DNA of 64,000 nucleotides from Streptomyces lucensis JCM 4490 (GCF_014650035.1 NZ_BMUE01000012.1:62001-126000); one strand, 5' to 3'; numbered from the stretch's first letter, positions 17,531 through 26,635 are shown. A program made the numbers and translations. Notes: a model not told the origin generated them from the sequence alone.

Positions 17531-19186
17531 GTGACAACGATCACCCCCGACCCCGGGAACCAAGGCGCCCCCAGGGCCTCACTTCGCTCCGGAGCGGGTG
17601 CGCCCGGTACGCTCACCGCCGTGCCACACGCTGATCAGTCCCAAACCACCCAGAAGGGCGCTTCCGTGACATATCCGGGACCGCCGCGACCGGTTCAGGT
17701 CTCCGCCACGCCCCTCGCGGAACTGGCCGATCAGCTGGGTACCGCCGCTCCGGCCGGCTCCGCCGCGGTCACGGGGATCACCCACGACTCGCGCGCCGTC
17801 CGCCCCGGCGACCTGTACGCCGCCCTCCCGGGCGCCCGCCTGCACGGCGCCGACTTCGTCACCCAGGCCGCCGGCCTGGGAGCGGCCGCCGTGCTCACCG
17901 ACCCGTCCGGTGCCGACCGCGCCGCCGCGACCGGGCTGCCCGTGCTGGTCGTCGACGACCCGCGCGCGCGGATGGGCGCACTGGCGACGACGATCTACGG
18001 CCACCCGGGCCGCGATCTGCTCCAGATCGGCATCACGGGCACCTCGGGCAAGACGACGACCGCCTACCTGGTCGAGGGCGGCCTGAAGACCACCCGCACC
18101 ACGGGACTCATCGGCACCGTCGAGATGCGCGTCGGCGAGGAGCGCATCAAGTCCGAGCGCACCACCCCGGAGGCCACCGACCTGCAGGCCCTGTTCGCCG
18201 TCATGCGCGAACGCGGTGTCGAGGCCGTCGCCATGGAGGTCTCCAGCCACGCCCTGGTCCTCGGCCGGGTCGACGGCTGCGTCTTCGACATCGCCGTCTT
18301 CACCAACCTCAGCCCGGAGCACATGGAGTTCCACTCCGACATGGAGGACTACTTCCGGGCCAAGGCGCAGCTGTTCACGCCGGAGCGCAGCAGGCTCGGC
18401 GTCGTCAACGCCGACGACGAGTACGGCCGCCGGCTCGCCACCGAGGCGACCGTCCCGGTCGTCACGTTCTCCGCCGAGGGCCACCCGGACGCCGACTGGC
18501 GCGCCGAGGACGTCCAGGTCGGCCCGATGGACTCGACGTTCACCGTCCACGGCCCGAACGGTGAACGCCTGCACGCCAAGTCGCCGCTGCCGGGTCCCTT
18601 CAACGTGGCGAACACGCTCGCCGCCGTCGTCGCCCTCGCCGTGGCCGGCCTCGACCCGCAGGCCGCCGCCGACGGCATCGCGGCCGTGCCGGGCGTCCCG
18701 GGCCGCCTGGAGCGCGTGGACGCCGGGCAGCCCTACCTCGCAGTCGTCGACTACGCCCACAAGACCGACGCGGTCGAGTCGGTGCTCAAGGCCCTGCGCA
18801 AGGTCACCAAGGGCCGTGTGCACGTCGTCCTGGGCTGCGGCGGCGACCGTGACCGGACCAAGCGCGCCCCGATGGGCGCCGCCGTGGCCCGGCTCGCCGA
18901 CACGGCCGTACTGACCTCCGACAATCCCCGCTCCGAGGACCCCCTGGCGATCCTCGCGACCATGCTCCAGGGCGCGGCCTCCGTGCCCGCCCACGAGCGG
19001 GGCGAGGTGCTCCTGTTCGAGGACCGGGCCGCCGCGATCGCCGCCGCGGTGGGCCGCGCCGCTCCCGGCGACACCGTGCTGGTCGCGGGCAAGGGGCACG
19101 AGCAGGGCCAGGACATCGCCGGCGTGGTCCGTCCCTTCGACGACCGCCAGGTGCTTCGCGAAGCTATCCAGAAGACTCAGGGATGA
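17531..19186 (+). CDS. murE: UDP-MurNAc-tripeptide synthetase MurE
   Basis: Adds diaminopimelate to UDP-MurNAc-L-Ala-D-Glu. The ATP loop is GTSGKTTT, and the DNPR motif, diagnostic for diaminopimelate-adding enzymes, appears in LTSDNPRSEDPL. Streptomyces normally incorporates the LL isomer. The longest frame gives 551 aa from GTG 17531 (AGGA nearby). The first 45 residues look unlike the family, so GTG 17621 (521 aa, leaderless promoter pattern) or GTG 17666 (506 aa, AAGGG nearby) may be the true start. It ends 4 nt before murF. Confidence 0.93.
   Translation: MTTITPDPGNQGAPRASLRSGAGAPGTLTAVPHADQSQTTQKGASVTYPGPPRPVQVSATPLAELADQLGTAAPAGSAAVTGITHDSRAVRPGDLYAALPGARLHGADFVTQAAGLGAAAVLTDPSGADRAAATGLPVLVVDDPRARMGALATTIYGHPGRDLLQIGITGTSGKTTTAYLVEGGLKTTRTTGLIGTVEMRVGEERIKSERTTPEATDLQALFAVMRERGVEAVAMEVSSHALVLGRVDGCVFDIAVFTNLSPEHMEFHSDMEDYFRAKAQLFTPERSRLGVVNADDEYGRRLATEATVPVVTFSAEGHPDADWRAEDVQVGPMDSTFTVHGPNGERLHAKSPLPGPFNVANTLAAVVALAVAGLDPQAAADGIAAVPGVPGRLERVDAGQPYLAVVDYAHKTDAVESVLKALRKVTKGRVHVVLGCGGDRDRTKRAPMGAAVARLADTAVLTSDNPRSEDPLAILATMLQGAASVPAHERGEVLLFEDRAAAIAAAVGRAAPGDTVLVAGKGHEQGQDIAGVVRPFDDRQVLREAIQKTQG
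17608..17613 (+). promoter_or_regulatory. Possible leaderless -10 box at an internal murE start
   Basis: TACGCT is followed by 7 nt and then an in-frame GTG at 17621, the geometry of leaderless streptomycete transcripts that start at the initiator codon. No convincing -35 box is seen. Confidence 0.3.
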
Positions 19187-19190
19187 ACTT

Positions 19191-20606
19191 GTGATCGCCC
19201 TCTCCCTCGCCGAGATCGCAGCAGTCGTCGGCGGGCAGACGCACGACATACCGGACCCTTCCGTGCAGGTGACCGGACCGGTCGTCCGGGACTCCCGCGA
19301 GGCGGGGCCCGGCAGCCTGTTCGCCGCGTTCGTCGGTGAACGCGTGGACGGCCACGACTACGCCGCACAGGTCGTCGAGGCGGGAGCGGTCGCCGTACTG
19401 GCCTCCCGGCCGGTCGGCGTGCCCGCGATCGTGGTCGAGGACGTCCAGAGCGCTCTGGGCGCCCTCGCCCGGCACGTCGTACGCCGGCTCGGCGCGACCC
19501 TCGTCGCCCTGACCGGCTCCGCGGGCAAGACCAGCACCAAGGACCTGATCGCCCAGGTGCTCCGGCGCAAGGCGCCCACGGTGTTCACGCCGGGCTCGCT
19601 CAACAACGAGATCGGGCTGCCGCTGACGGCCCTGTCCGCCACCGAGGAGACGAAGTTCCTCGTGCTGGAGATGGGCGCCCGCGGCATCGGCCACATCCGC
19701 TACCTCGCCGAGCTGACCCCGCCGAGGATCGGCCTGGTGCTCAACGTCGGCACCGCCCACATCGGCGAGTTCGGCGGCCGCGAGCAGATCGCCCAGGCGA
19801 AGGGGGAACTGGTCGAGGCACTGCCCTCCGCCGAGGACGGCGGCGCCGCCGTGCTGAACGCCGACGACCCGTTGGTACGGGCCATGGCCTCCCGTACCAA
19901 GGCGAAGGTGGTCCTTTTCGGAGAGTCGGCCGAAGCGGACGTACGGGCCGAGAACGTACGACTCACGGACAGCGGACAGCCCGCCTTCAGGCTTCACACA
20001 CCCTCCGGTGCATGCGATGTGACCATGCGCCTGTACGGTGAGCACCACGTGTCGAACGCGCTCGCCGCGGCCGCCGTCGCCCATGAGCTGGGCATGTCCG
20101 CGGAAGAGATCGCCCTGGCGCTCTCCGAGGCGGGCTCCCTCTCCCGCTGGCGCATGGAGGTCACCGAGCGCCCGGACGGCGTGACCATCGTCAACGACGC
20201 CTACAACGCCAACCCCGAGTCCATGCGGGCCGCCCTCAGGGCGCTCGCGGCCATGGGCCAGGGGCGCCGCACGTGGGCGGTGCTCGGCAAGATGGCCGAG
20301 TTGGGGGACGAGGCGCTCGCCGAGCACGACGCCGTCGGACGGCTCGCCGTCCGGCTCAACGTCAGCAAGCTCGTCGCCGTCGGGGGGGTTGAGGCCTCCT
20401 GGCTGCAACTGGGCGCATATAACGAGGGTTCGTGGGGTGAGGAGTCGGTGCACGTGTCCGACGCACAGGCGGCGGTCGACCTGTTGCGCAGCGAGTTGCG
20501 CCCGGGGGACGTCGTGCTCGTGAAGGCGTCCCGTTCGGTGGGGCTGGAGAGCGTTGCCCAGGCGCTCCTCGAGGCCGGTGCCGAGGGCGGGGTCGATGCC
20601 CGATGA
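19191..20606 (+). CDS. murF: UDP-MurNAc-tripeptide:D-Ala-D-Ala ligase MurF
   Basis: A 471-aa Mur ligase. The ATP-binding loop is TGSAGKTSTKDL, the GSLNNEIGLPL signature follows, and the C-terminal domain carries NDAYNANPESM, all typical of MurF. It adds D-Ala-D-Ala to complete the UDP-MurNAc-pentapeptide in the cytoplasm. The GTG start lies 4 nt after murE, and the stop overlaps mraY by 4 nt (ATGA). The D-Ala-D-Ala ligase that feeds it is not encoded in this window. Confidence 0.95.
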   Translation: MIALSLAEIAAVVGGQTHDIPDPSVQVTGPVVRDSREAGPGSLFAAFVGERVDGHDYAAQVVEAGAVAVLASRPVGVPAIVVEDVQSALGALARHVVRRLGATLVALTGSAGKTSTKDLIAQVLRRKAPTVFTPGSLNNEIGLPLTALSATEETKFLVLEMGARGIGHIRYLAELTPPRIGLVLNVGTAHIGEFGGREQIAQAKGELVEALPSAEDGGAAVLNADDPLVRAMASRTKAKVVLFGESAEADVRAENVRLTDSGQPAFRLHTPSGACDVTMRLYGEHHVSNALAAAAVAHELGMSAEEIALALSEAGSLSRWRMEVTERPDGVTIVNDAYNANPESMRAALRALAAMGQGRRTWAVLGKMAELGDEALAEHDAVGRLAVRLNVSKLVAVGGVEASWLQLGAYNEGSWGEESVHVSDAQAAVDLLRSELRPGDVVLVKASRSVGLESVAQALLEAGAEGGVDAR

Positions 20607-21676
20607 TGAAGCAGATCCTGTTCTCGGGTGTCATCGGCCTCTTCCTGACGCTGGTCGGCACCCCGCTGCTGATCAAGCTCCTGGCCCGCAAGGGCTACGG
20701 CCAGTACATCCGTGACGACGGCCCGCGCGAGCACGCCAGCAAGCGCGGCACGCCGACCATGGGCGGCATCGCCTTCATCCTGGCGACGATCGCGGCGTAC
20801 TTCCTGAGCAAGCTCATCACCGGCTACCCGCCCACCTACTCCGGTCTGCTGGTGCTGGGCCTGATGTTCGGCATGGGCCTGGTGGGCTTCCTCGACGACT
20901 ACATCAAGATCGTCAAGCGGCGTTCGCTGGGCCTGCGGGCCAAGGCGAAGATGGCCGGCCAGCTGATCGTCGGCATCGCGTTCGCGGTGCTGTCCCTGCA
21001 GTTCTCCGACGCGCGCGGCAACACCCCGGCGTCCACGAAGCTGTCGTTCATCACCGACTTCGGCTGGTCGATCGGCCCGGTGCTGTTCGTCGTCTGGGCG
21101 CTGTTCATGATCCTCGCCATGTCGAACGGCGTGAACCTCACCGACGGCCTGGACGGCCTCGCCACCGGCGCCTCCGTGCTCGTCTTCGGCGCCTACACGT
21201 TCATCGGCGTCTGGCAGTTCCAGGAGTCCTGCGCCAACGCGGGCACCCTGACCAACCCGGGCGCCTGCTACGAGGTGCGCGACCCGCTCGACCTCGCGGT
21301 CGTCGCATCCGCGCTGATGGGCGCGTGCCTCGGCTTCCTGTGGTGGAACACCTCGCCCGCCAAGATCTTCATGGGCGACACCGGTTCGCTCGCCCTCGGC
21401 GGCGTCCTCACCGGCCTGGCCATCCTCTCCCGCACGGAGCTGCTGGTGGCCATCATGGGCGGCCTGTTCGTCCTCATCACCATGTCGGTCGTCATCCAGG
21501 TCGGTTCGTTCCGGCTCACCGGCAAGCGCGTCTTCCGGATGGCGCCGCTCCAGCACCACTTCGAACTCAAGGGCTGGTCCGAAGTCCTGGTGGTGGTCCG
21601 CTTCTGGATCATCCAGGGCATCTGTGTGATCGTCGGACTGGGCCTCTTCTACGCGGGATGGGCAGCGGACAAGTGA
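20603..21676 (+). CDS. mraY: Phospho-MurNAc-pentapeptide transferase MraY
   Basis: A 357-aa polytopic membrane enzyme with about ten hydrophobic segments. Conserved cytoplasmic loops are visible: GTPTMGGI, the Asp-rich GFLDDYIKIVKRRSLGL, NLTDGLDGLATG and FMGDTGSLALGG, and the HHFELKGW loop near the end. It joins UDP-MurNAc-pentapeptide to undecaprenyl phosphate to make lipid I. It overlaps murF upstream and murD downstream by 4 nt each (ATGA and GTGA), so the block is translationally coupled. Confidence 0.96.
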   Translation: MMKQILFSGVIGLFLTLVGTPLLIKLLARKGYGQYIRDDGPREHASKRGTPTMGGIAFILATIAAYFLSKLITGYPPTYSGLLVLGLMFGMGLVGFLDDYIKIVKRRSLGLRAKAKMAGQLIVGIAFAVLSLQFSDARGNTPASTKLSFITDFGWSIGPVLFVVWALFMILAMSNGVNLTDGLDGLATGASVLVFGAYTFIGVWQFQESCANAGTLTNPGACYEVRDPLDLAVVASALMGACLGFLWWNTSPAKIFMGDTGSLALGGVLTGLAILSRTELLVAIMGGLFVLITMSVVIQVGSFRLTGKRVFRMAPLQHHFELKGWSEVLVVVRFWIIQGICVIVGLGLFYAGWAADK

Positions 21677-23076
21677 CCGACTGGCAGGGGAAGAACGTCA
21701 CCGTCGCCGGGCTCGGCGTCTCCGGGATCCCGGCCGCCAAGGTCCTGCACGGCCTCGGCGCGAAGGTCACCGTCGTCAACGACGGCGACGACGAGCGGGC
21801 CCGGACGCAGGCGGCCGAGCTGGAGGCCCTGGGCGTCACCGTGCGCCTCGGTGACGGCGACTCCCTGCCCGAGGGCACCGAGCTGATCGTCACCACGCCC
21901 GGCTGGAAGCCGGACAAGCCGCTGTTCCTGGCGGCCGGACGGGCGGGCGTGCCCGTCTGGGGCGACGTGGAACTGGCGTGGCGCCTGCGGGGCCCCGACG
22001 CGGCGCCCTGGCTGGCCGTCACCGGCACCAACGGCAAGACGACCACCGTGCAGATGCTCGCCTCCATCCTGAGGGCGGCGGGCCTGCGCACGGCCGCCGT
22101 CGGCAACATCGGCGTCTCGCTGCTGGACGTCGTCCTCGGCGAGGAGCGGTACGACGTCCTCGCCGTCGAGCTCTCCAGCTACCAGCTCCACTGGGCGCCC
22201 TCGCTGCGCGCCCACTCCGCCACCGTCCTCAACCTCGCGCCCGACCACCTGGACTGGCACGGCTCCATGGAGGCGTACGCCGCCGACAAGGGCCGGATCT
22301 ACCACGGCAACCGGGTCGCCTGCGTGTACAACGTGGCCGACAAGCTCACCGAGGACCTGGTGCGCGAGGCGGACGTGGAAGAGGGCTGCCGCGCCGTCGG
22401 GTTCACCCTCGGCACCCCCGCGCCCTCCCAACTCGGAGTCGTGGAGGGCATCCTGGTCGACCGCGCCTTCGTGGCGGACCGGCACAGGAACGCGCAGGAG
22501 CTGGCCGAGGTCTCCGACGTCAACCCGCCCGCCCCGCACAACGTCGCCAACGCCCTCGCCGCGGCGGGCCTCGCGCGCGCCTTCGGGGTGCCCGCCACCG
22601 CCGTGCGTGACGGCCTGCGGGCCTTCCGCCCCGACGCGCACCGCATCGCGCACGTGGCCGACATCGACGGGGTGGCGTACGTCGACGACTCCAAGGCGAC
22701 CAACACCCATGCCGCGGAAGCGTCGTTGGCGGCATATGAACCGATCGTATGGATTGCGGGCGGTCTGGCGAAGGGCGCGACCTTCGACGAACTGGTCGCC
22801 AGGTCGGCGAAGCGGCTTCGCGGTGCCGTCCTGATCGGCGCCGACCGGGCGCTGATCCGCGAGGCCCTCGCGCGACACGCCCCGGAAGTACCCGTGGTCG
22901 ACCTCGACCGGACCGACACTGGGGCGATGCTCCAGGCGGTGACGGAAGCGAAGCGGCTGGCTCGGCCCGGCGACACCGTGCTGCTGGCCCCGGCCTGTGC
23001 CTCCATGGACATGTTCACCAACTACAACCAGCGCGGTGACGCGTTCGCGGCGGCGGTCCGCGAACTCGGAGCCTGA
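21673..23076 (+). CDS. murD: UDP-MurNAc-L-alanine:D-glutamate ligase MurD
   Basis: A 467-aa Mur ligase. The N-terminal nucleotide-sugar domain starts VTVAGLGVSGIPAAKVL. The ATP loop is VTGTNGKTTT, and the C-terminal domain has YVDDSKATNTHAA, typical of MurD. It adds D-Glu to UDP-MurNAc-L-Ala. The GTG at 21673 overlaps the mraY stop (GTGA). A much longer upstream extension of the same frame would lie inside mraY and is rejected. murC, which makes its substrate, is not in the cluster. Confidence 0.95.
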   Translation: MTDWQGKNVTVAGLGVSGIPAAKVLHGLGAKVTVVNDGDDERARTQAAELEALGVTVRLGDGDSLPEGTELIVTTPGWKPDKPLFLAAGRAGVPVWGDVELAWRLRGPDAAPWLAVTGTNGKTTTVQMLASILRAAGLRTAAVGNIGVSLLDVVLGEERYDVLAVELSSYQLHWAPSLRAHSATVLNLAPDHLDWHGSMEAYAADKGRIYHGNRVACVYNVADKLTEDLVREADVEEGCRAVGFTLGTPAPSQLGVVEGILVDRAFVADRHRNAQELAEVSDVNPPAPHNVANALAAAGLARAFGVPATAVRDGLRAFRPDAHRIAHVADIDGVAYVDDSKATNTHAAEASLAAYEPIVWIAGGLAKGATFDELVARSAKRLRGAVLIGADRALIREALARHAPEVPVVDLDRTDTGAMLQAVTEAKRLARPGDTVLLAPACASMDMFTNYNQRGDAFAAAVRELGA

Positions 23077-23144
23077 CCCCGGCCGCCTGCCGGGCGGATC
23101 TAGGGAGGGACGCGTGGGACGGCCGACGTTCAGTGGAGGCGCCG

Positions 23145-24503
23145 ATGCCCGGTAGCCGTACCGGCCGGCCGCCCGCGCGGCGGGCGCCCGGCCGTCCCGC
23201 CGCCCGCCCGCCGCGCGACAACCCCGTCCAGCGGCTCTACGCGCGCGCCCGCAAGGCCTGGGACCGGCCGCTGACCGCCTACTACCTGATCCTCGGCGGC
23301 AGCGTGCTGATCACCGTCCTCGGCCTGGTGATGGTCTACTCGGCCTCCCAGATCACCGCGCTGCAACTCTCGCTGCCCGGGTCCTACTTCTTCCGCAAGC
23401 AGTTCCTCGCCGCGGTCATCGGCGGCGTGCTGCTGTTCGTCGCCTCCCGCATGCCGGTGAAGCTGCACCGGGCGCTGGCCTACCCCATCCTCGCCGGCGC
23501 CGTCTTCCTGATGGTCCTGGTGCAGGTGCCCGGGATAGGGATGGCGGTCAACGGCAACCAGAACTGGATCTCCCTCGGCGGCTCCTTCCAGATCCAGCCC
23601 AGCGAGTTCGGCAAGCTCGCCCTGGTGCTCTGGGGCGCGGACCTGATCGCCCGCAAGCAGGAGCGCAAGCTGCTGACCCAGTGGAAGCACATGCTGGTGC
23701 CGCTGGTCCCGGTCGCCTTCCTGCTGCTCGGGCTGATCATGCTCGGCGGCGACATGGGTACCGCGATCATCCTCACGGCGATCCTGTTCGGCCTGCTGTG
23801 GCTCGCGGGCGCGCCGACCCGGCTGTTCGCCGGCGTGCTGTCGGTCGCCGGGCTGATCGGTCTGGTCCTCATCAAGACCAGCCCCAACCGGATGGCGCGG
23901 CTCGCCTGCATCGGCGCCACCGAGCCCAAGTCCGGGGTCGCCGACTGCTGGCAGGCCGTGCACGGGATCTACGCCCTGGCCTCCGGTGGAATCTTCGGTT
24001 CCGGCCTGGGGGCGAGTGTGGAGAAATGGGGACAACTCCCCGAGGCGCACACCGACTTCATCTTCGCCGTCACCGGCGAGGAGCTGGGTCTGGCGGGGAC
24101 GCTGTCGGTGCTCGCCCTGTTCGCGGCTCTAGGCTATGCGGGTATCCGCGTGGCCGGACGCACGGAGGACCCCTTCGTGAGGTACGCCGCGGGAGGCGTG
24201 ACGACCTGGATCACCGCCCAGGCGGTGATCAACATCGGTGCGGTGCTCGGCCTGCTGCCGATCGCCGGTGTCCCCCTCCCGCTGTTCTCCTACGGAGGGT
24301 CCGCCCTGCTGCCGACCATGTTCGCCATCGGGCTGCTGATCGCCTTCGCACGTGACGAGCCCGCTGTGCGGGCGGCGCTTGCGATGCGGCAACCCCGCTT
24401 TGGTAGAAAGCGGGCGGGAGGCTCCGGCGGTCAGCGGGGGCCTCGGAGATGGAACACGATGCGACGGCGTGCCTCGGCGGCGCGCTCGTCCGGAGAGCGG
24501 TGA
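23145..24503 (+). CDS. ftsW: Septal peptidoglycan glycosyltransferase FtsW (SEDS family)
   Basis: A 452-aa SEDS-family protein. A basic Pro/Arg-rich N-terminus precedes about ten membrane segments. Signatures are MVYSASQITAL, NQNWISLGGSFQIQPSEFGKLALVLW and, near the end, IAGVPLPLFSYGGSALLPTM. It polymerises lipid II at the septum with FtsI. The ATG at 23145 has GGAGG five nt upstream and is preferred over the GTG at 23133. The C-terminus is a basic cytoplasmic tail. murG starts 6 nt after its stop. Confidence 0.95.
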   Translation: MPGSRTGRPPARRAPGRPAARPPRDNPVQRLYARARKAWDRPLTAYYLILGGSVLITVLGLVMVYSASQITALQLSLPGSYFFRKQFLAAVIGGVLLFVASRMPVKLHRALAYPILAGAVFLMVLVQVPGIGMAVNGNQNWISLGGSFQIQPSEFGKLALVLWGADLIARKQERKLLTQWKHMLVPLVPVAFLLLGLIMLGGDMGTAIILTAILFGLLWLAGAPTRLFAGVLSVAGLIGLVLIKTSPNRMARLACIGATEPKSGVADCWQAVHGIYALASGGIFGSGLGASVEKWGQLPEAHTDFIFAVTGEELGLAGTLSVLALFAALGYAGIRVAGRTEDPFVRYAAGGVTTWITAQAVINIGAVLGLLPIAGVPLPLFSYGGSALLPTMFAIGLLIAFARDEPAVRAALAMRQPRFGRKRAGGSGGQRGPRRWNTMRRRASAARSSGER

Positions 24504-24509
24504 ATTTCG

Positions 24510-25601
24510 GTGCATGTCGTACTCGCCGGTGGGGGGACCGCCGGCCACATCGAGCCCGCGCTCGCCCTCGCGGACGCCCTGCGCAGGCAGGACCCGACCG
24601 TGGGGATCACGGCCCTGGGCACGGAGCGCGGCCTGGAGACCCGGCTCGTCCCGGAACGCGGCTACGAGCTGGCGCTGATCCCGGCGGTACCGCTGCCGCG
24701 CAAGCCCACGCCCGAGCTGATCACCGTCCCGGGCCGGCTGCGCGGCACGATCAAGGCCGCCGAGCAGATCCTGGAGCGCACCAAGGCGGACGCCGTGGTC
24801 GGCTTCGGCGGTTACGTCGCCCTGCCCGGCTACCTGGCCGCCAAGCGCCTCGGTGTGCCCATCGTGATCCACGAGGCCAACGCCCGCCCGGGTCTCGCCA
24901 ACAAGATCGGCTCGCGGTACGCGGCCCGGGTCGCCGTCTCCACCCCGGACAGCAAGCTGCGCGACGCCCGCTACATCGGCATCCCGCTGCGCCGCTCCAT
25001 CGCCACCCTGGACCGCGCCGCCGCCCGCCCGGAGGCACGCGCCCGCTTCGGCCTCGACCCGAACCTGCCCACGCTGCTCGTCTCCGGCGGCTCCCAGGGC
25101 GCCCGGCGCCTGAACGAGGTGGTCCAGCAGGTCGCGCCGTGGCTGCAGCAGGCCGGCATCCAGATCCTGCACGCGGTCGGCCCGAAGAACGAGCTGCCGC
25201 AGGTGCACCAGATGCCGGGGATGCCCCCCTACATCCCGGTGAGTTACCTGGACCGGATGGATCTCGCCTACGCCGCGGCCGACATGATGCTCTGCCGCGC
25301 CGGCGCGATGACCGTCGCCGAGCTCTCCGCCGTCGGACTCCCGGCCGCCTACGTCCCGCTGCCCATCGGCAACGGCGAACAGCGGCTGAACGCCCAGCCG
25401 GTGGTCAAGGCCGGCGGCGGCCTCCTGGTCGACGACGCGGATCTCACGCCCGAGTGGGTGCAGCAGCACGTCCTGCCCGTGCTCGCCGACCCGCACCGGC
25501 TGTACGAGATGTCCCGCGCGGCAAGCGAGTTCGGCCGCCGGGACGCCGACGACCTGCTCGTCGGCATGGTGTACGAGGCGATCGCCTCCCGCCGCCGCTA
25601 G
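24510..25601 (+). CDS. murG: UDP-GlcNAc:lipid I GlcNAc transferase MurG
   Basis: A 363-aa GT28 glycosyltransferase of normal length. The N-terminal Gly-rich loop is VLAGGGTAGHIEPALALADAL. VGFGGYVALPGYLAA and IVIHEANARPGLANK follow, then the C-terminal donor site (VSGGSQGARRLNEVV, CRAGAMTVAELSA). It adds GlcNAc to lipid I to make lipid II on the inner membrane face. The start is GTG at 24510, with GGTGA six nt upstream. In many bacteria murC follows; here ftsQ follows directly. Confidence 0.95.
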   Translation: MHVVLAGGGTAGHIEPALALADALRRQDPTVGITALGTERGLETRLVPERGYELALIPAVPLPRKPTPELITVPGRLRGTIKAAEQILERTKADAVVGFGGYVALPGYLAAKRLGVPIVIHEANARPGLANKIGSRYAARVAVSTPDSKLRDARYIGIPLRRSIATLDRAAARPEARARFGLDPNLPTLLVSGGSQGARRLNEVVQQVAPWLQQAGIQILHAVGPKNELPQVHQMPGMPPYIPVSYLDRMDLAYAAADMMLCRAGAMTVAELSAVGLPAAYVPLPIGNGEQRLNAQPVVKAGGGLLVDDADLTPEWVQQHVLPVLADPHRLYEMSRAASEFGRRDADDLLVGMVYEAIASRRR

Positions 25602-25665
25602 CATCGGCGGGTGAGCCCGGGGGTCTGAGCGCCCCCAGGTGGACCGAGCCTCGAAAGGAACGCGG

Positions 25666-26460
25666 GTGGCCGGACCGACTACCGCCGAGCGCGGTGAACG
25701 CCAGCAGGGGTCGTCCGGCCCGCCGCTCGTCCGCAGGCTCCTCGGACGGCGTCTTCGTACGATCGTCGTTTCGGCGACCCTGCTCGTGCTCCTCGGGGCC
25801 GGTTCCGTCTGGGTGTTGTACGGCTCCCACTGGCTGCGCGTCGACCACGTCTCGGTGTCCGGCACCCGCGTGCTGACCCCCGCGGAGGTGCGCGCGGCGG
25901 CGGCTGTGCCCGTGGGGGACCCGATGGTTTCCGTCGACACCGACGCCGTCGAGGCCCGGCTCCGCCGCAAACTGGCCCGGATCGACACCGTCGACGTGGT
26001 CCGTGCCTGGCCGCACGGAATCGGCCTGAAAGTGGTCGAGCGGACTCCGGTTCTCCTGGTCCGGAAAGACGGGGACTTCGTCGAAGTCGACGACGAAGGC
26101 GTCCGTTTCGCCACGGTTCCCCAAGCGGTGAAAGGCGTTCCGCTGCTGGAGCTGTCCGCCTCCCGCACGGGTCCGGGGGCGGCCGGCCTCCGGCGCTTCG
26201 GCACGGGCCGGCTGGTGCGAGAGGCGGTCAGGGTCGCCGGTGACCTGCCGTCCGCCGTCGCCGACGACACGCGGGCCGTCCGGGTCCGCTCCTTCGACGC
26301 CATCTCGCTGGAGTTGGGCGACGGCCGTACGGTCACGTGGGGGAGCGGCGAGAACGGCCGCGCCAAGGCGCGGACCCTCACCGCACTCATGAAAGCAGCT
26401 CCCGGGGCGCGGCACTTCGACGTCAGCGTGCCCACCGCCCCTGTGTCAGCGGGAAGTTGA
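25666..26460 (+). CDS. ftsQ: Cell division protein FtsQ
   Basis: A 264-aa bitopic protein. A cytoplasmic basic N-terminus precedes one membrane helix (about residues 34-54, TIVVSATLLVLLGAGSVWVLY). A POTRA domain (WLRVDHVSVSGTRVLTPAEVR) and the FtsQ beta domain follow. It recruits and regulates septal synthase partners. The GTG at 25666 follows AAAGGA by 6 nt and is preferred over the GTG at 25639. The gap to ftsZ is 279 nt and holds ftsZ promoters. Confidence 0.93.
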   Translation: MAGPTTAERGERQQGSSGPPLVRRLLGRRLRTIVVSATLLVLLGAGSVWVLYGSHWLRVDHVSVSGTRVLTPAEVRAAAAVPVGDPMVSVDTDAVEARLRRKLARIDTVDVVRAWPHGIGLKVVERTPVLLVRKDGDFVEVDDEGVRFATVPQAVKGVPLLELSASRTGPGAAGLRRFGTGRLVREAVRVAGDLPSAVADDTRAVRVRSFDAISLELGDGRTVTWGSGENGRAKARTLTALMKAAPGARHFDVSVPTAPVSAGS

Positions 26461-26543
26461 CGCACATCTGCGCAGGCCAGCACCCTGGTTGGGCACCGCT
26501 ATGGCTGATCACATAGGGTGAAAAGAAAAACGGGAGGTTCGGC

Positions 26544-26618
26544 GTGTTCGTTGAACGGGCGCCACTTGTCGACTTAGTGTCCTGTTCAGAAGACTCCAGG
26601 GAACAGACACACTGGTAA
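26544..26618 (+). CDS. Putative 24-codon upstream ORF before ftsZ, with a TTA codon
   Basis: GTG at 26544 has GGGAGG six nt upstream, one of the best ribosome sites in the window, and runs 24 codons to TAA at 26616-26618. Codon 11 is TTA, the rare leucine codon read only by the bldA tRNA in Streptomyces. The peptide is not recognisable, and rare codons such as CTT and TTA argue against ordinary coding. The predicted ftsZ promoter (26551-26580) lies inside it, so only transcripts from further upstream would carry the whole ORF. This is a hypothesis, not an established gene. Confidence 0.25.
   Translation: MFVERAPLVDLVSCSEDSREQTHW
26551..26580 (+). promoter_or_regulatory. Predicted ftsZ promoter
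   Basis: TTGAAC (26551-26556) and TAGTGT (26575-26580) are separated by 18 nt, a good HrdB-type promoter, 160 nt before ftsZ. In S. coelicolor several promoters, one sporulation-controlled, are known in this gap. A WhiA-type GACAC lies at 26606-26610. A second -10-like TAAACT lies at 26622-26627. Confidence 0.55.
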
Positions 26619-26635
26619 CCCTAAACTTCAGGGTT
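26617..26635. promoter_or_regulatory. Imperfect palindrome in the ftsZ promoter region
   Basis: AACCCTAAACTTCAGGGTT has outer arms AACCCT and AGGGTT, and is symmetric at all but a few inner positions. It overlaps a -10-like TAAACT and sits 7 nt after a GACAC pentamer. It may be an operator for a developmental regulator of ftsZ. Confidence 0.35.
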
